A DNA stretch of 28,922 nucleotides from a virus. Numbering within the stretch: the stretch's first letter is position 1; each line of letters begins with the position of its first letter. Where the stretch lies: positions 1 to 28,922 of the IMG/VR virus record IMGVR_UViG_3300006071_000067; one strand, given 5' to 3'. A program made the position numbers and the translations under genes. Of this stretch, positions 11,333 through 18,277 are shown one piece after another. The notes beneath the pieces are model-generated. The model did no database searches and was not told the DNA's origin. It saw nothing but the letters and a program-made list of their open reading frames with translations.

Positions 11333-11604
11333 TGCTTCAAGAAAAACCGCTTTCACTTGGTAAATTAACTGGCGTAATTTATGATTTTCCTGAAGTGGGG
11401 GATGAACTTCCACTTCATGTTCATGGTGTTGATGATATTCACATCAGCGTTGTTGCTCGTGGTCGTTTAAAAGCCTTTGGTCCTAATAACAGTTGGGAAC
11501 AAGAAGTGTCTGCTGGCACGGTTTTGGATTGGGAACCGGAACAGTGGCATGGATTTATTGCACTTGAACCAAACACGAGGTTGGTCAATATCGTTAAAGC
11601 ATAA
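11332..11604 (+). CDS. Small single-domain cupin
   Basis: 90 aa, a minimal cupin barrel. Candidate metal ligands are His29 and His31 in LPLHVHGVDD, His37 in DIHISV, and His73 in EQWHGFIAL. The glycine turn AGTVLDWEP (about 61-69) matches the second cupin motif, and the ending strand is TRLVNIVKA. Cupins of this size include sugar isomerases/epimerases, small dioxygenases and non-enzymatic binding proteins, and the sequence does not decide among them. It lies directly before a methyltransferase-glycosyltransferase fusion, so a role in sugar modification is possible but unproved. Start overlaps the previous stop by one base. Confidence 0.75.
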   Translation: MLQEKPLSLGKLTGVIYDFPEVGDELPLHVHGVDDIHISVVARGRLKAFGPNNSWEQEVSAGTVLDWEPEQWHGFIALEPNTRLVNIVKA

Positions 11605-11628
11605 CCGGCATTTTCAGGGAGAATTTAA

Positions 11629-13215
11629 ATGCCTTTTAGTTCAGACTGCGGCAAAAGCCACATCAAACGTATCATCAATAAAATCAAACCAAAGACCGCA
11701 CTCGACATCGGGTGTGGGTGCGGCACTTACGCCAAAATGTTTCCAGACCTTGAATGGACAGGCGTGGAAATATGGGGGCCGTACATTGAAAAATATGATT
11801 TGAAAAACCTTTACAAAAAATTGCATCATGAAGATGCGCGGGATTGGCGACCTAAAAAAAATCAAAAGTTTGACGTTGCTTTTCTCGGTGATGTGCTTGA
11901 ACACATGACCGCACCGGAGGCGCGAGGTCTTTTTACAAAAATAAAAGATCATTCGAATACAGTGATTGTCAGTATACCAATAGGTCATTATCCGCAGGGA
12001 GAATATGATGGAAACCCTTATGAAAAACATATCACAGACGACTGGTCTGTTGGTGGTTTCTATACTGTATTTGGTGTACCTGACTGGTATGTTGTTGATG
12101 GGGATATTGGCGTTTTTGTTTACACTCCTTTTGATGTCAAATTGAAAATTGCTGTTTATGCTATCAGCAAAAACGAAGCACATTTTGTGCCGCGTTTTTG
12201 CGAGTCTGCCAAAGAAGCTGATCTCATTCTGATCGCCGACACCGGATCGACCGACGGCCTTCCCGATGTGGCGCGTGAACACGGTGCAATCGTGCATGAC
12301 ATCTGCATCACACCGTGGCGTTTTGATCTGGCCCGTAACGCAGCTCTCGCGCTTATCCCGCGTGACATTGATGTCTGCATATCACTTGACATTGATGAGG
12401 TTCTTCAGCCCGGATGGCGGCAAGAAATCGAGCGTGTATGGGTGGGCGATACAACCCGCCTGCGATACATGTTCGACTGGGGTGCAGGCATCGCGTTCTA
12501 TTACGAAAAAATCCATGCCCGTCATGGTTACATGTGGCATCACCCTTGCCACGAATACCCTATTCCTGATGGCCGCATCACCGAGGTGTGGGCACAGACC
12601 GAAATGCTCTTGGCGGTTCATCTCCCTGACCCAACCAAGAGCAGGGGGCAGTATATGGACCTTCTTGAATTATCCGTCCAAGAAGACCCTGACTGCCCCC
12701 GCAACGCTTTCTATTATGCCCGCGAGCTGTCTTTTAACGCCCGCTGGGTAGAATCAATCGAAGCCTTAAACCGGTATTTAGCTTTGCCACGCGCCACTTG
12801 GCCGAACGAGCGGTGCTATGCCTACCGCACAGCGGGGCGGTGTTGGGAGGCACTTGGTAATTGGTATGAAGCCGAACGGTCCTACATGATGGCTGCCGGT
12901 GAAGCCCCAAACACCCGCGAACCGTGGTGTGAATGGGCGTTGTTGATGTACCGCCAATCCCGTTGGGAAGAGTGTTTTGCCTATTCCATGCGGGCTTTGA
13001 AGATAGAAAACCGCGAAATGGTTTACACTTGCGACCCAACCGTGTGGGGACACTGGCCGCACGATCTTGCCAGTATCGCGGCGTATCATCTTGGGTTACA
13101 AGATATTGCCTTGGAACAAGCCAAACTGGCTGTTTTCAAGTCGCCCGACGATTTACGGCTCGTTCAAAATCTGCAATACTTACAGAACATGGGTTCTGAA
13201 AAACAAGGTGAGTGA
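11629..13215 (+). CDS. Methyltransferase-glycosyltransferase (GT2-like)-TPR fusion protein
   Basis: 528 aa. Residues about 1-165 form a class I SAM-dependent methyltransferase: glycine motif ALDIGCGCGTY (24-34), acidic residue in TGVEIW, and FDVAFLGDVLEHM as the later strand motif. Residues about 170-335 look like a GT-A glycosyltransferase: IAVYAISKNEA, then IADTGSTDG (about 202-210) and a DID motif near 254-256 as candidate DXD metal site. Residues about 340-520 are TPR-like helical repeats (ARWVESIEALNRYLALP, YRTAGRCWEALGNWYEAERS). Thus one chain may transfer both methyl and sugar groups to a shared acceptor. Candidates are phage fibre proteins or host surface glycans. The N-terminal third is more AT-rich than the rest, suggesting fusion of parts of different origin. 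GGGAG lies upstream of ATG 11629. Confidence 0.82.
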   Translation: MPFSSDCGKSHIKRIINKIKPKTALDIGCGCGTYAKMFPDLEWTGVEIWGPYIEKYDLKNLYKKLHHEDARDWRPKKNQKFDVAFLGDVLEHMTAPEARGLFTKIKDHSNTVIVSIPIGHYPQGEYDGNPYEKHITDDWSVGGFYTVFGVPDWYVVDGDIGVFVYTPFDVKLKIAVYAISKNEAHFVPRFCESAKEADLILIADTGSTDGLPDVAREHGAIVHDICITPWRFDLARNAALALIPRDIDVCISLDIDEVLQPGWRQEIERVWVGDTTRLRYMFDWGAGIAFYYEKIHARHGYMWHHPCHEYPIPDGRITEVWAQTEMLLAVHLPDPTKSRGQYMDLLELSVQEDPDCPRNAFYYARELSFNARWVESIEALNRYLALPRATWPNERCYAYRTAGRCWEALGNWYEAERSYMMAAGEAPNTREPWCEWALLMYRQSRWEECFAYSMRALKIENREMVYTCDPTVWGHWPHDLASIAAYHLGLQDIALEQAKLAVFKSPDDLRLVQNLQYLQNMGSEKQGE

Positions 13216-13217
13216 TT

Positions 13218-15212
13218 ATGGCAAATCTTAATCAAACAGCGTTTGATCCTTCTCAGTTGGTTACGCTGCCGCAGCGTTTGCGTGACAATTTGGGCAAACA
13301 GAAGGTTTCCGAAAGCCAAAACCTGTTTGAAGCCGATTTTGAATACGGTTCCCAGCCCATGCGCTGGGAGAATTATACGGTTGGCGGGGCCACGGTTGTT
13401 CAAGTTCCGGGCCAAGGCGGCGTTCAGATGTCTGTTACGGCTGCTGCCGGTGACACCGCCATTCGTCAAACCCGTCCCTATATTCGTTACCAGCCCGGCA
13501 AAACCATTTACATGTCATCGGGTTTCTTGTTTGGCACGCCTTACGCAAACCAGCGCCAACGCGTTGGTTTCTTTGATGACGGCAATGGTATCTTTTTTGA
13601 GCAGGGCGATCCCACCACAACCAACCCATCAGGCATGAGTGTTGTGTATCGTTCCGACGTTGGCGGTGTTCCCACAGACACCCGCATTTCCTATGAAAAC
13701 TGGTCAGACCCCTACCAGATCAAAACCCAAATCAATTGGAGCATCATCCAAATGATCTGGATTGAGTTTGCATGGTATGGCGCAGGTTTGTTGCGTTGGG
13801 GTGTTGTTGTTGGTGGTGAACCGTTCCCATTACACACGATAGGTATTGGTAACAAAATCAGCCAAGTGACGCCTTGGTCGCGCACAGGTAACATTCCAGT
13901 GCGTTATGAAATCCGTAACATCGCGCCTGTCACAACCGGCTCTTCGCCTTACACCATGATTCACTGGGGTGTGTCGGTTCTTGCAGAAGGTCGTATTGAT
14001 ACGCAACGTGGTTTTACCTACGGTTACGGCATGGCGGCAGGGACACCGACCCGCGCTCCCGGCGCTTCGGCAACTCGTTACCCACTTCTTTCAATTCGTT
14101 ACCGCACGATGGGTACGCTTGAGTATGGCGTGGACTCTGCTTACAGCGGCAGCAACGGCACGCTTCCTACCGGCGGTGCCGCCATTTCGGCTACGCCCAC
14201 ATCGTCAATTGCGGTTCTTACGGGATCGTCTATTTCCGGCACAACCTTGACTGTGGGTACTGTCACTTCCGGTACAATCACTATTGGTCAGACAATCACC
14301 GGTGTCGGCGTAACGCCGGGAACGGTAATTTTGAGTGGCAGTGGTGCAACTTGGACAGTGAACAACAGCCAGACTGTTGCATCTACGTCGCTCTATCTTG
14401 CCGGAACCGTAATCACCGCGTCGGCAGCCACATGGACTGTCAACCAGTGGGCCGGTAAGTATGTGTTCTCTCGTGGATCAACCGCAGCCATAACCAGCAT
14501 CACGGTAAGCGGCACAACGGCAACAGTGACAACCACTGCCAACCCGAACTATTTGACCACCGGACGCTATCTGACAATCTCTGGTGCGACCGGCAACACT
14601 TCGGTTAACGGCACGTTCCAGATCACCGTTACCGGTGCAAATACTTTCACCTACACCGCTTCGACAATCACGACCGGTGCGGTGGGTGGAACACTGGTGT
14701 ATACACAGGGTCAGGGCGGTATTGGACGCATCTCGTACAACACGGCAACGGCTTTGTATGTTGTTGACAACATCAATTCCGAAGCTCCCATGAGTGTTCC
14801 TCCTGCAAGCGGCGGTAATTACATCCTTGGTGAAATTGATCGCGGTCAAATTTTGCCGCAGACTTTGAACATCTATTCCTCGGCAAACTGCACGTTGGAA
14901 TTGATTGCTTCGACCTTCTATTCACCTGTCACCCTAACAGGCGCATCGTTTGCCACGATGTATTCGCTTGGCTCGTTAAACAGCTTTGTTGAACGCGACG
15001 TTTCAGCAACCGCTTTGACCGGCGGCGAAGTGGTTTACAACACACCATTGCCTTCTGGTGGTTTGCAGAACTTCGACTTGACAGCGTTCTTCCCGCTTTA
15101 CAACACTGTGCAAGGTAACATGCCGGACATTCTGACTGTTGCCATTACAACTCCTTCGGGTTTTAGTGGTAACGTCGGTGCGTCTATTATTGCTCAGGAA
15201 GCCATGTCTTAA
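13218..15212 (+). CDS. Mosaic tail-fibre/virion protein with beta-repeat insertions
   Basis: 664 aa. Start is ATG 13218, with AAGGTGA at 13205-13211; a GTG two codons upstream is possible but overlaps the previous stop. Residues 1-310 are a beta-rich body (YTVGGATVVQVPGQGGVQMS, YIRYQPGKTIYMSSGFLFG, many aromatics) resembling a large phage head-to-tail or fibre protein. Residues about 330-500 read as inserted small beta modules: ISGTTLTVGTVTSGTITIG, then TSITVSGTTATVTTTANP with TFQITVTGANTFTYT. These modules recur in unrelated phage structural proteins. The body resumes at about 500 (GIGRISYNTATALYVVDNIN) through the C-terminus. The insertion looks like domain shuffling into a conserved scaffold. 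No enzyme motif is seen. Confidence 0.78.
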   Translation: MANLNQTAFDPSQLVTLPQRLRDNLGKQKVSESQNLFEADFEYGSQPMRWENYTVGGATVVQVPGQGGVQMSVTAAAGDTAIRQTRPYIRYQPGKTIYMSSGFLFGTPYANQRQRVGFFDDGNGIFFEQGDPTTTNPSGMSVVYRSDVGGVPTDTRISYENWSDPYQIKTQINWSIIQMIWIEFAWYGAGLLRWGVVVGGEPFPLHTIGIGNKISQVTPWSRTGNIPVRYEIRNIAPVTTGSSPYTMIHWGVSVLAEGRIDTQRGFTYGYGMAAGTPTRAPGASATRYPLLSIRYRTMGTLEYGVDSAYSGSNGTLPTGGAAISATPTSSIAVLTGSSISGTTLTVGTVTSGTITIGQTITGVGVTPGTVILSGSGATWTVNNSQTVASTSLYLAGTVITASAATWTVNQWAGKYVFSRGSTAAITSITVSGTTATVTTTANPNYLTTGRYLTISGATGNTSVNGTFQITVTGANTFTYTASTITTGAVGGTLVYTQGQGGIGRISYNTATALYVVDNINSEAPMSVPPASGGNYILGEIDRGQILPQTLNIYSSANCTLELIASTFYSPVTLTGASFATMYSLGSLNSFVERDVSATALTGGEVVYNTPLPSGGLQNFDLTAFFPLYNTVQGNMPDILTVAITTPSGFSGNVGASIIAQEAMS

Positions 15213-15229
15213 TAAGGAATAGCGCGTTT

Positions 15230-15466
15230 ATGGAACAGTATAAATCTCTTTTAGAAATGGGCCTTTGGGTCGTTGTAGCCACCATAGGGTGGTTTTTGAG
15301 AGAGCTGTGGGCTGCCGTAAAAACTCTGAAAGAAGACCTCAGAACGATTGAGCGGGAGCTTCCAAACACTTATGTGCGCCGCGACGATCATAAAACCGAC
15401 ATGAAAGAGATCAAAGATATGCTTGGCAAAATCTTTGATCGCTTAGAAAACAAGGCGGATAAGTGA
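15230..15466 (+). CDS. Small membrane-anchored coiled-coil protein, lysis region
   Basis: 78 aa. One N-terminal membrane segment (GLWVVVATIGWFLRELWAAV, about 11-30) is followed by a charged coiled coil (TLKEDLRTIERELPNTYVRR, then MKEIKDMLGKIFDRLENKAD). The TM-coil layout with a 'LPNTYVRRDD' link is common in phage lysis regions, where such proteins are annotated as holin-like, inner spanin-like or XhlA-like; function is unproved. AAGGAA precedes ATG 15230. A second protein of similar plan lies at 16343. Its TGA overlaps the ATG of the next tiny gene (TGATG). Confidence 0.72.
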   Translation: MEQYKSLLEMGLWVVVATIGWFLRELWAAVKTLKEDLRTIERELPNTYVRRDDHKTDMKEIKDMLGKIFDRLENKADK

Positions 15467-15633
15467 TGGCAAAACCCGGTCTTTATGCAAACATCAACGC
15501 CAAGCGTGAACGTATCCGTAAAGGATCGGGTGAAAAAATGCGCAGCCCTGGATCATCCGGCGCGCCCACAAATGACGCTTTTCGTAAATCTGCCCGCACC
15601 GCTAAACGCAATAAACGCAAAGGGAGGCGCTGA
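15466..15633 (+). CDS. Tiny very basic protein (55 aa), conserved phage type
   Basis: 55 aa, coupled to the gene before (TGATG at 15464) and the gene after (TGATG at 15631). It begins MAKPGLYANINAKRERIRKG and continues with SGEKMRSPGSSGAPTNDAF before an Arg/Lys-rich tail (RNKRKGRR). About a third of the residues are Lys or Arg, with no Cys or Trp. I recognise the 'PGLYANINAKRxRI...GSGEKMRxPG' pattern as recurring in phage genomes without a known function. An internal GGGAGG at 15622-15627 is the ribosome-binding site of the next gene. Nucleic-acid binding is plausible from charge alone. Confidence 0.75.
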   Translation: MAKPGLYANINAKRERIRKGSGEKMRSPGSSGAPTNDAFRKSARTAKRNKRKGRR

Positions 15634-15860
15634 TGTCTGGTCCTAATCTTTCCGTTGGTCGTGGTGAAAAGCAGTCTGTAAAACGCGGCGGCGGTTTGAC
15701 AGCCAAAGGCCGCAAAAAATACAACCGCGCAACCGGCAGTAATTTGAAAGCGCCGACCAAAGACCGTAACAATCCACGCCACAAATCATTTTGCGCACGC
15801 TCGAAAAAATGGAGCAGTGCGCGTGGCAAAGCAGCGCGTAGGCGCTGGGGTTGTCGGTGA
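15633..15860 (+). CDS. Small basic protein (75 aa), conserved phage type
   Basis: 75 aa; GGGAGG ends 5 bases before ATG 15633. The product is strongly basic: LSVGRGEKQSVKRGGGLTAK, then GRKKYNRATGSNLKAPTKD, a KSFCARSKKW block and a C-terminal RRRWGCR. The 'GGGLTAKGRKKYNRATGSNLKAP' stretch with a later KSFCARS motif is one I recognise as recurring in phages, often paired with the preceding tiny gene. Two Cys near the C-terminal half could bind metal. No function is known to me. Its basic character and place between membrane proteins and lysis genes suggest a nucleic-acid-binding or packaged protein (inference). Confidence 0.75.
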   Translation: MSGPNLSVGRGEKQSVKRGGGLTAKGRKKYNRATGSNLKAPTKDRNNPRHKSFCARSKKWSSARGKAARRRWGCR

Positions 15861-15869
15861 GGTGTTTGT

Positions 15870-16343
15870 ATGGACCCGTTGACACTTCTGGCTGGTGCGC
15901 AAGCCGCATACAGCGCGATACAGGCTGGTATTGCCGCCGGTAAAGAAATTCAAGGTATGGCTGCCGATCTATCGGACTTGTGGGGAAGCCTTGCGCAGCT
16001 CACGCACATTGCTGCGGAAAAACCATCCACCAACATTTTCAACAAAAAGACCGCTGAACAAATTGCCATCGAGCGGTACACCGCAAAAGCCGAAGCGCAA
16101 GACTTGGCGTTGAAAGCAAAGAACATGTTTGTGGGGCAATTTGGTTTGAACGCTTGGGATCAAGTGCAACGCGAGGTCATCAACATCCGCAAAGAGATCG
16201 AACGGCAGCGGTGGGAAGAAGAACGTACCAACGCGGCCAGACTGGAAGAAATCAAAGAAGCTGGCGTTGTGACGTTTATCGTTTTATTGTTGTTAGGTAT
16301 AATGCTGACAGTAGGGATTATACTTTTAGGGGTTAAAGTATAA
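15870..16343 (+). CDS. Amphipathic protein with C-terminal membrane helix
   Basis: 157 aa. The N-terminal 40 residues form an Ala/Gly-rich amphipathic segment (LTLLAGAQAAYSAIQAGIAA). Residues 55-130 are charged coiled coil (KKTAEQIAIERYTAKAEAQD, then VQREVINIRKEIERQRWEEE). Residues about 132-155 form one strong membrane helix (FIVLLLLGIMLTVGIILLGV) followed by a short end. Proteins starting 'MDPLT' with this layout are common beside holin and endolysin genes in marine and freshwater phages. A tail-anchored lysis accessory or internal virion role are both possible. GAGGTG precedes ATG 15870, and the stop overlaps the next start (TAATG). Confidence 0.7.
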   Translation: MDPLTLLAGAQAAYSAIQAGIAAGKEIQGMAADLSDLWGSLAQLTHIAAEKPSTNIFNKKTAEQIAIERYTAKAEAQDLALKAKNMFVGQFGLNAWDQVQREVINIRKEIERQRWEEERTNAARLEEIKEAGVVTFIVLLLLGIMLTVGIILLGVKV

Positions 16344-16624
16344 TGGATGACAAAGGTCACATTGACGTAAGCAAGATCGCCAGCATGGCATTTCCTGTCA
16401 TTGTTGCTGCGATCACATGGTTAATTTCCGGCATCAATACCCTGCACATGGATGTGCAGGACATCAAAGGTAAAATGCCTTTGTTAATTACGCCGCAGGG
16501 TGTTCCAACCGATAGTCCTATCAGCGCCGAAGCTCGTTACAAATTGCGGGATGAAATTTACAAAGACATAAACGACATGCGTGTTCGTATTCGTCTTTTG
16601 GAAGCAAAGTTGGGAGATAAGTGA
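16343..16624 (+). CDS. Small membrane-anchored coiled-coil protein
   Basis: 93 aa. A membrane segment at about 10-30 (IASMAFPVIVAAITWLISGI) is followed by a short coil (LHMDVQDIKGKM), a Pro-containing linker, and a C-terminal coil (ARYKLRDEIYKDINDMRVRI). The plan mirrors the 78-aa protein at 15230, so the two may be distant paralogues acting in the same membrane step. Start overlaps the previous stop and the TGA overlaps the holin start. Function is not known; inner-spanin-like or holin-modulator roles fit the layout. Confidence 0.68.
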   Translation: MDDKGHIDVSKIASMAFPVIVAAITWLISGINTLHMDVQDIKGKMPLLITPQGVPTDSPISAEARYKLRDEIYKDINDMRVRIRLLEAKLGDK

Positions 16625-17121
16625 TGGACCTTGGTATTTTTGGAAAGCTCATCGAAAATGTGGCTCCGACAATCGCAACTGCTATTGGTGGGCCTGTTGC
16701 TGGTATGGCCGTCAAAGCCCTATCTACCGCCCTTTTGGGACACGGAGATGGGTCTGAGGATGATATTACCGCTGCCCTATCAAACGCGACCCCAGATCAA
16801 ATTGCGGCAATCCGGCGGGCTGACAATGATTTTAAAGTCCAGATGAAATCACTGGATATTGATCTTGTAAAGATCGCGGCAGAAGATCGCGCTTCAGCAC
16901 GAGACATGGCCGCTTCAACCCATTCATACACACCATCCGTACTGTCTTACGTTACGGTCGTTTGTTGGGCCATCATTCAATATTACCTCTTTACGCACAT
17001 CATTGATCCATCTATGCGTGAGTTGATTGCACGCGTGCTCGGAACTCTTGATGGTGCCCTCATGCTTGTGCTGTCATTTTGGTTTGGTAGCAGCAATCCG
17101 CAGGTGAAAAATGAAAAATAA
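16624..17121 (+). CDS. Probable holin (three-segment, GTA-holin-like)
   Basis: 165 aa from ATG 16624, which overlaps the previous TGA; a GTG one codon upstream is less likely. Hydrophobic segments occur at about 10-38 (VAPTIATAIGGPVAGMAVKA), 102-122 (SYVTVVCWAIIQYYLFTHII) and 134-154 (LGTLDGALMLVLSFWFGSS). A soluble helical region lies between (TPDQIAAIRRADNDFKVQMK). This order, including the aspartate-rich middle and the final FWFGSS motif, matches the '3TM holin' family found in gene transfer agents and alphaproteobacterial phages. Holins make inner-membrane lesions that release endolysin. It overlaps the endolysin gene by 11 bases, a typical lysis-cassette link. Confidence 0.82.
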   Translation: MDLGIFGKLIENVAPTIATAIGGPVAGMAVKALSTALLGHGDGSEDDITAALSNATPDQIAAIRRADNDFKVQMKSLDIDLVKIAAEDRASARDMAASTHSYTPSVLSYVTVVCWAIIQYYLFTHIIDPSMRELIARVLGTLDGALMLVLSFWFGSSNPQVKNEK

Positions 17122-17623
17122 TTTTGACCAATGCCTTGCCTTCGTTCTCAAAGAAGAAGGCGGCTTTGTAAACGATGCCCATGATCCGGGCGGTGCAACG
17201 AACTTCGGCGTGACAAAGGCTACTTATGAACAGTTTATCGGACATCCTGTTAGCATTGAAGACATGCAGTCTCTCACTGTTGACCAAATTACTCCACTTT
17301 ATCGCCGGATGTTTTGGGACGCTATACATGGCGATGATCTCCCAGCTGGTGTGGATTACGCAATCCTTGATTTCGCTGTTAACAGTGGCGTTAAACGGGC
17401 TGCAAAAGCACTTCAACAAGCTGTAGGAGTTGAGGTCGATGGCGCTATTGGCGCTGGCACAATGGCTGCTGTCGCAAGTGCGGACGCTAAAGATATTGTG
17501 ACCAAAGTCTGTGCTGCACGGCTTGCGTTTTTGCAAGCTCTAACGACGTGGCAATATTACGGAAAAGGTTGGGGTGGGCGCGTTGCCCGTGTTGAACAAC
17601 GCGCCACCGAGATGGTCAGTTAG
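17111..17623 (+). CDS. Endolysin, GH108-type muramidase
   Basis: 170 aa, full length for the family. The catalytic motif KEEGGFVNDAHDPGGATNFG lies at 14-33, with Glu16 the likely general acid; GVTKATYEQF follows. The central stretch LYRRMFWDAIHGDDLP and ILDFAVNSGVKRAAKALQQA (about 115-135) match GH108. The C-terminal part VEVDGAIGAGTMAAV fits the peptidoglycan-binding PG_binding_3 region. These enzymes cleave MurNAc-GlcNAc bonds. There is no signal peptide, so release should depend on the holin just upstream. The 3' end overlaps the convergent minus-strand gene by 8 bases, and no clear terminator lies between them. Confidence 0.9.
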   Translation: MKNNFDQCLAFVLKEEGGFVNDAHDPGGATNFGVTKATYEQFIGHPVSIEDMQSLTVDQITPLYRRMFWDAIHGDDLPAGVDYAILDFAVNSGVKRAAKALQQAVGVEVDGAIGAGTMAAVASADAKDIVTKVCAARLAFLQALTTWQYYGKGWGGRVARVEQRATEMVS

Positions 17624-17954
17624 TCGGAGCTTCCGGCGCAAGTTTAGCAGCCATTTCTTTCACGTCATTTTCAAAGTCTGTGATCGACGGCATACGGCGG
17701 ATTTGATTTTTAATCTCATCCTCCACTCGTGTCAGAAAACTCACACGCGGATGCAAGGGAAGAGTTTGCGGGCGCGTCATGCTTTCGGTGGCCGGAACCT
17801 GTTGCAACTGCATGACGATCTGCGTCATCAACCGCACAGCGCGATAGTCTTCCGCAGTCATAAAGTTGCGTCCGTTCTGACCGGCCCGAACCATAACAAT
17901 ATTCATTAAACCAGCGGCAATTTCTTCCTCTTGCCCTGTTACCTGTTCATCCAT
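17616..17954 (-). CDS. Unknown protein, the only convincing minus-strand gene
   Basis: 112 aa. The start is supported by AAGGAG seven bases upstream on the minus strand (the complement of CTCCTT at 17961-17966). The product is helical and acidic at the N-terminus (GQEEEIAAGLMNIVMVRAGQ), with a central EDYRAVRLMTQIVMQLQQV helix and a charged C-terminal coil (RVEDEIKNQIRRMPSITDFE). No HTH, enzyme motif, membrane segment or signal peptide is apparent. It diverges from the Cro-like gene across a 95-base region holding two GACA-N3-TGTC-type sites. That is where a temperate phage would keep its maintenance repressor, but the sequence does not look like a CI protein. An anti-repressor or lysis-timing role would also fit. 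Confidence 0.65.
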   Translation of the reverse strand: MDEQVTGQEEEIAAGLMNIVMVRAGQNGRNFMTAEDYRAVRLMTQIVMQLQQVPATESMTRPQTLPLHPRVSFLTRVEDEIKNQIRRMPSITDFENDVKEMAAKLAPEAPTN

Positions 17955-17993
17955 AGTAAGCTCCTTTTGTTTTTGCCTAGCAACGGCGAGCTA

Positions 17994-18022
17994 CATCTCT
18001 CAATAAAAAGACAACTTGTCAA
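17994..18022 (-). promoter_or_regulatory. Possible leftward promoter, good -35 and weak -10
   Basis: On the minus strand a perfect TTGACA (18022 down to 18017) overlaps the rightward -35 back to back. At 17-base spacing the -10 position reads GAGATG, a poor match. Only the -35 supports this, so it may need an activator or be fortuitous. Confidence 0.3.
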
Positions 18023-18035
18023 CAGCCAGTTTGTC
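18010..18035. promoter_or_regulatory. Operator pair of GACA-N3-TGTC type
   Basis: GACAACTTGTC at 18010-18020 is a perfect 5+1+5 palindrome. GCCAGTTTGTC at 18025-18035 is a one-mismatch copy of the GACA-N3-TGTC pattern, 15 bases on. The first overlaps the -35 of the rightward promoter, and the second ends three bases before its -10. Both also lie in the upstream region of the divergent minus-strand gene, so one repressor could act on both. The binding protein is unknown; the Cro-like product encoded next door is the prime candidate. Confidence 0.6.
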
Positions 18036-18044
18036 CGTTATAAA
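18016..18044 (+). promoter_or_regulatory. Sigma70-like promoter for the Cro-like gene
   Basis: TTGTCA at 18016-18021 and TATAAA at 18039-18044 are separated by exactly 17 bases, so both hexamers are near consensus. The predicted transcription start falls at about 18050-18052, on the ATG of the downstream gene, giving a leaderless or nearly leaderless message. The -35 element lies inside a palindromic operator candidate. Confidence 0.65.
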
Positions 18045-18049
18045 AAGGC

Positions 18050-18277
18050 ATGTTTAATTTCAAAGCTTTCCTTCTCGAACACTGGCGCAATGCAGAAATG
18101 CTGCAACGCTTCCTTGCGACCTATGGCATCACCGAGTTGAAACGGGATTCTATTTACAAATGGTATCTGCGTGAAACCATTCCGGCGGATTGGTTTGCGG
18201 TGTTGCTGTGCTTGCTGGAATTGGACAAAGGCAAACCGGCCAGCATTGCGGGTTACATGAATGACCGAAGCGTTTGA
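18050..18277 (+). CDS. Cro/CI-like helix-turn-helix regulator, probably leaderless
   Basis: 75 aa. The segment MLQRFLATYGITELKRDSIY followed by KWYLRETIPADWFAVLLCLL (about 17-56) fits the small Cro-like HTH: a first helix, a recognition helix with 'xxIYKWYxRxxIPADW', then a hydrophobic closing helix. No ribosome-binding site stands at a normal distance (AAAAGG abuts the ATG). The promoter's -10 ends five bases before the ATG, so translation probably starts on a leaderless message. It heads a run with rusA, which starts inside its last codons (17-base overlap). The palindromes in its promoter suggest autoregulation (inference). Small HTH proteins of this kind are known in rhizobial phages and prophages. 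Confidence 0.75.
   Translation: MFNFKAFLLEHWRNAEMLQRFLATYGITELKRDSIYKWYLRETIPADWFAVLLCLLELDKGKPASIAGYMNDRSV

Noticed and set aside
11641-12297. 218-codon minus-strand frame opposite the methyltransferase-glycosyltransferase
   Set aside because: Cys/Phe/Ile-rich shadow sequence with no domain and no ribosome-binding site.
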